From the NCBI GenBank assembly GCA_965370555.1, contig CBDUVB010000041.1, positions 1-16,375 on the forward strand: 16,375 nucleotides of DNA, written 5' to 3'. The position numbers and the translations under genes were made by a program. This document shows, piece after piece, positions 13,412 through 16,375 of this stretch; position 1 is the first letter of the stretch; each line of letters starts with the position of its first letter. This DNA comes from JAJOKK01 sp965370555. Lineage in GTDB: Bacteria; Bipolaricaulota; Bipolaricaulia; UBA7950; UBA9294. Under the pieces are notes generated by a model. It worked only from the letters and a program-made list of their open reading frames with translations. It searched no databases and had not been told where the DNA came from.

Positions 13412-16102
13412 ATGCGTCATTTCTTCGAACGGCATAAGAAAACTATTGTCTGGACTATTGTCATTGCCTTTCTCATTACGGGGGTTGGACTACTCGGTCT
13501 CAATCAATCGGGGGTATTCAACCGGGCTTCCAGTGAGGATCAGGGACCGCCGGTTGCGGCGACGGTGAACGGCATACGTGTCTCACGGGAGGCACTAGAC
13601 CAGGCCTTCACGAACATTGCCAACCAGTACGTTCAGTACTACCAGCAGATGGGGCAGGACACGAGTTCCTTGTTCGCCGGAGCAAGAGGAGAACTCTTCA
13701 AGCTGCAGTTGCAGGCGATGGCCTTGCAGGGGTTGATTCAACAGGAGATCTACGCTCAGCAGGCCCAATCGTTCAAGATCAAGGTTCCTTCCCAAGAGGT
13801 CGAAGACGCGTTTGCGGAGCAGTATGATGGTCTACTTGCGAATTATAGCATCACCGAAGACCAGCTTGAAGTCTACCTTATCGGGCAAGGGATGACCTTG
13901 GATGGGTTCAAGAGGGAGACGCGGGAGAGCGCGGAGATGCAGTTGCGGGATCAGGCCCTACGCGAAGAGGTGATCGGGGATCTCCAGCCGGCCGATGACG
14001 AGCTCGAAGCCTATCTCGAAAAGAACATTTCACAGTACGATGTCCCTGAAGAGATCCGCGCTTCGCACATCCTTGTCGACGATGAGGAGACGGCGAACGA
14101 GGTGCTCGACAAATTGAACAACGGTGCCGACTTTGCTGAGCTTGCCCGGGAGTACTCCACCTGCCCGAGCGCAGAGGAAGGGGGCGATCTGGATTGGTTC
14201 TCGCGTGGAATGATGGTCCCCGAGTTTGAAGAGGCGGCCTTTGCCCTCCAGGTGGGCGAGATGAGCGCGTTGGTGAAGACCCAGTATGGCTATCACATCA
14301 TCAAGCTGACCGACCGAAAGGAGGCCCACACCCCGACGCTCGATGAGATCAAGGATCAAGTTCGCGATGATTATATCCAGGAGGCCGCGGAGCAGAAGTT
14401 CAACGACTGGTACGACGATATCTACGCGCAAACACAGGTGGAGATCAACGTTCCGTTGTTGAACGCCTACATGGCGCAACAGGAGGATATCGATCAGGGT
14501 CTGGCCCTATTCGAGAGCGTGAAGGAGGCCGGGACCTCGGACGACCCTTACCTTCCTTACTACATCGGTCGTATCTACGAGTCGGAGATGATGAGCGCAC
14601 AGCAGGATAAGACAACACTGGAGGACAAAGAAGAACCGACCGATGAGGATACCGCGCGGATCGACGAACTCACGCAAGAGATCGATGATTCCAAGGCAAG
14701 AGCACTCGCGCTCTACCTGGAGGCGTTGGAGAGCGTGGACACCGATGAGAACTTCTTGAATCGGATCCTCGCCCTCGATCCGGACAGCACTACCGCGATC
14801 TACCTCTACGGGAAACTCCTCGCCGAGCGCGGGGATTACTTTGGTGCTGACATGCGTTTCAAGGAGGCGATTGACAAGGATCCAACTTACGTCGCAGCCT
14901 ACATCGCCTCCGGAGACATGGCGGTGAATAACGGGACCATCAAGCACGCTGTCGAGCAGTACCAAACGGCGCTCGACCTGCGTCCGGGAGATATCAGTGT
15001 GCTGAGTAAGCTCGCCTCGGTCTATCTCTCTCTCAAGGAGCTCGATAACGCAGAGGAGATCCTCTCCCAGATTGCGGAGAAAGATCCGGAGAACCTGAAC
15101 CTGAAACTCATTGTCGGCCAGGGAGACCTGGCTTTCGAACGGTTGATCGTGGCGATCGACGAGCGGGATCGATTGGCTACGAAGACCGATCGCACGGCCG
15201 ATGAGGAGGCTCGATTGAAGGAGCTGGACGACTCGATATCCTCCTACGAGGAGAGGGCGGTGGAGCGATACAAGAAGGCAATCGACCGTGGTGGGGCAAT
15301 CGACCTCTACATCTCTCTCGGGAGGACCTATCTCGCCACCGGGGAGCTTGACGAGGCGAAGAAGAACTTCGATCACGTCATCCTTCGCTCTCCGTACAAG
15401 GCCGAGGCTTATGCCGGTTTGGCGGATGTTCTGCTTCAGATGGGGGATCGGGATGGGGCGATCGATAACTACAATACGGCCCTTGCTCGTACCTTTGACA
15501 ACGACCGCAAGCAGGAGTTGGGAGAGAAGCTGATCGAGCTCGTCCCCGATGATGTGCAGACGCGGTTCAAGCTGGCAAGTGTCTACGCGCAGAAGTACAT
15601 GTGGAGTTCGGCGATCAAGCAGTACGCGGCGATCCTCGATCTCCAACCGGATTCGATCGAGGCCTACCGTGGGATTGCCGAAGCCTACAAGTGGAAGACC
15701 GAGTACGATACTTCGATCGAGTACCTCATGAAGGGTCTTTCTTACGTGACCTCCGAGGCGGACAAGATCGACTTCTACGAGACGATTGCCGACATCAACC
15801 AGATCCAGGTTGGGGCGGGAAGCCCGTTGACGAAGCCCGGGCTCGATGCCTCCTTCGAACTGGCGAAGCTCTACCTGGCGCAGGGAGAGGACGATAAGGC
15901 GAAGGAGAGGTTGGAGAAGATCGTCAACGATGATCCAAACTACCTTCCTGACGAGGTGAGCGCCCTGTTAATCCAGGCTAGTGGCGAGCCGTCTGTCCCT
16001 GAAGCGGAGGCGCAGACGCCGAGCGAGACGGTAGAGCCGCCATCGCCGGAACCGTCACAGACGGAACCGCAAGAGGAGCCGACAGAGAGTGACGGGTCGT
16101 AG
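13412..16102 (+). CDS. Membrane-anchored SurA/PpiD-like parvulin foldase with TPR region
   Basis: An 896-residue envelope protein. It has a short basic N-terminus and one TM helix (~12-31) without an obvious cleavage site; a SurA-N-like chaperone region (~45-200, VAATVNGIRVSREALDQAF); a parvulin peptidyl-prolyl isomerase domain (~213-305) with ASHILV, GGDLDWFSRGMMVPEFE and YGYHIIKL; a charged linker; and some eight TPR-like helical pairs (~450-850, for example AYIASGDMAVNNG and LYISLGRTYLATGELDEA). The tail (~851-896) is low complexity, rich in Pro/Glu/Ser/Thr. The parvulin part should help fold exported proteins outside the membrane; the TPR part probably binds partners. Classical PpiD and SurA are much shorter and have no TPR block, so the fusion is unusual. 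It has its own promoter and overlaps mazG by 14 bases. Confidence 0.9.
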   Translation: MRHFFERHKKTIVWTIVIAFLITGVGLLGLNQSGVFNRASSEDQGPPVAATVNGIRVSREALDQAFTNIANQYVQYYQQMGQDTSSLFAGARGELFKLQLQAMALQGLIQQEIYAQQAQSFKIKVPSQEVEDAFAEQYDGLLANYSITEDQLEVYLIGQGMTLDGFKRETRESAEMQLRDQALREEVIGDLQPADDELEAYLEKNISQYDVPEEIRASHILVDDEETANEVLDKLNNGADFAELAREYSTCPSAEEGGDLDWFSRGMMVPEFEEAAFALQVGEMSALVKTQYGYHIIKLTDRKEAHTPTLDEIKDQVRDDYIQEAAEQKFNDWYDDIYAQTQVEINVPLLNAYMAQQEDIDQGLALFESVKEAGTSDDPYLPYYIGRIYESEMMSAQQDKTTLEDKEEPTDEDTARIDELTQEIDDSKARALALYLEALESVDTDENFLNRILALDPDSTTAIYLYGKLLAERGDYFGADMRFKEAIDKDPTYVAAYIASGDMAVNNGTIKHAVEQYQTALDLRPGDISVLSKLASVYLSLKELDNAEEILSQIAEKDPENLNLKLIVGQGDLAFERLIVAIDERDRLATKTDRTADEEARLKELDDSISSYEERAVERYKKAIDRGGAIDLYISLGRTYLATGELDEAKKNFDHVILRSPYKAEAYAGLADVLLQMGDRDGAIDNYNTALARTFDNDRKQELGEKLIELVPDDVQTRFKLASVYAQKYMWSSAIKQYAAILDLQPDSIEAYRGIAEAYKWKTEYDTSIEYLMKGLSYVTSEADKIDFYETIADINQIQVGAGSPLTKPGLDASFELAKLYLAQGEDDKAKERLEKIVNDDPNYLPDEVSALLIQASGEPSVPEAEAQTPSETVEPPSPEPSQTEPQEEPTESDGS

Positions 16103-16375
16103 ATCGTTCGACGACCTTGTTGCGTTGATCGTGCGGCTGCGCGCAGAGGATGGTTGTCCCTGGGATCGGGCTCAGGACCACCGTTCTCTGCGTCCGTACG
16201 TGTTGGAGGAGGCGCATGAGGTTATCGCGGCGATCGATGCGGAGGATCCTTCTGCCCTCGTCGATGAATTGGGCGACCTCCTCCTCCAGGTTCTCCTGCA
16301 CAGCCAGGTTGCTTCTGAGGCGGGAACGTTCTCGCTCGATGACGTGATCGATCTCCTGGCGCGCAAGCTCATCCG
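16089..16375 (+). CDS. mazG: MazG-family nucleotide pyrophosphohydrolase, 3' end outside window
   Basis: The first 95 residues of MazG, which hydrolyses nucleoside triphosphates to monophosphate and pyrophosphate and clears aberrant or stress nucleotides. The characteristic start is present: DDLVALIVRLRAEDGCPWDR, then LRPYVLEEAHEVIAAID, and the metal-binding pattern E40-E41-x2-E44 with E60-x2-D63 (ELGD). The GTG at 16089 lies inside the end of the preceding gene (14-base overlap) and has GAGGAG ten bases upstream. The frame is open to the window edge. Whether it has one or two MazG domains cannot be seen. Confidence 0.9.
   Translation, partial: MTGRRSFDDLVALIVRLRAEDGCPWDRAQDHRSLRPYVLEEAHEVIAAIDAEDPSALVDELGDLLLQVLLHSQVASEAGTFSLDDVIDLLARKLI

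Noticed and set aside
14507..15646. 379-residue open frame antisense to the parvulin-TPR gene
   Set aside because: It mirrors the TPR coding sequence; its Leu/Arg/Val-rich translation is that of a reversed codon pattern, and the plus frame is well supported.

Overview
The window reads as ordinary bacterial chromosome: single-copy housekeeping genes, short operons, moderate-to-high GC and very frequent GATC. The tungsten-type aldehyde oxidoreductase with dedicated MoaD-like proteins, a bacterial homologue of cyclic-2,3-diphosphoglycerate synthetase, an rny-spoVS pair, and decayed 'gacgcggggacacgg' / 'gcgcaaagacgcagag' intergenic repeats point to an anaerobic, possibly thermophilic, uncultured lineage. 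Bipolaricaulota/Acetothermia (OP1) is my guess from general resemblance; no marker in the window proves it.

Layout. Bases 1-2084 (+): the 3' part of an aldehyde:ferredoxin oxidoreductase, a strong hairpin, then two overlapping MoaD/ThiS-like genes, the first without and the second with a C-terminal Gly-Gly. Bases 2085-2651: a decay zone with degenerate repeats, a 14-bp perfect palindrome, a 23-codon stub resembling the start of a GxxExxY-family gene, and an LD-carboxypeptidase (peptidase S66) gene whose two ends are joined in frame with the middle missing. Bases 2856-4144 (+): a compact unit encoding a 60-residue secreted peptide with three identical PIHVGGG repeats, a cupin-HD-GYP protein, and a 57-residue membrane protein. 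Bases 4145-4417: a non-coding inverted repeat region between convergent units.

Bases 4418-5731 (-) encode a cyclic-2,3-diphosphoglycerate-synthetase-like GTPase, divergent from a CDP-alcohol phosphatidyltransferase (5833-6384, +) that may be read from a nearly leaderless mRNA. After a second minisatellite-like array comes an RluD-type pseudouridine synthase (6555-7457, -), divergent from nusA, which has a good promoter and a structured leader. nusA is followed by a 12-TM RND/MMPL-family exporter, RNase Y, and SpoVS. A new promoter then serves a membrane-anchored parvulin chaperone with a long TPR region, overlapped by the start of mazG, which runs off the window.

The most interesting locus is the PIHVGGG peptide gene. 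The three heptapeptides are identical in amino acids but differ at the third base of five of seven codons, so selection acts on the peptide. The layout (signal peptide, repeats, short linkers, final repeat at the very C-terminus) is that of a precursor processed into several copies of a short peptide, and it lies directly upstream of a probable cyclic-di-GMP phosphodiesterase.
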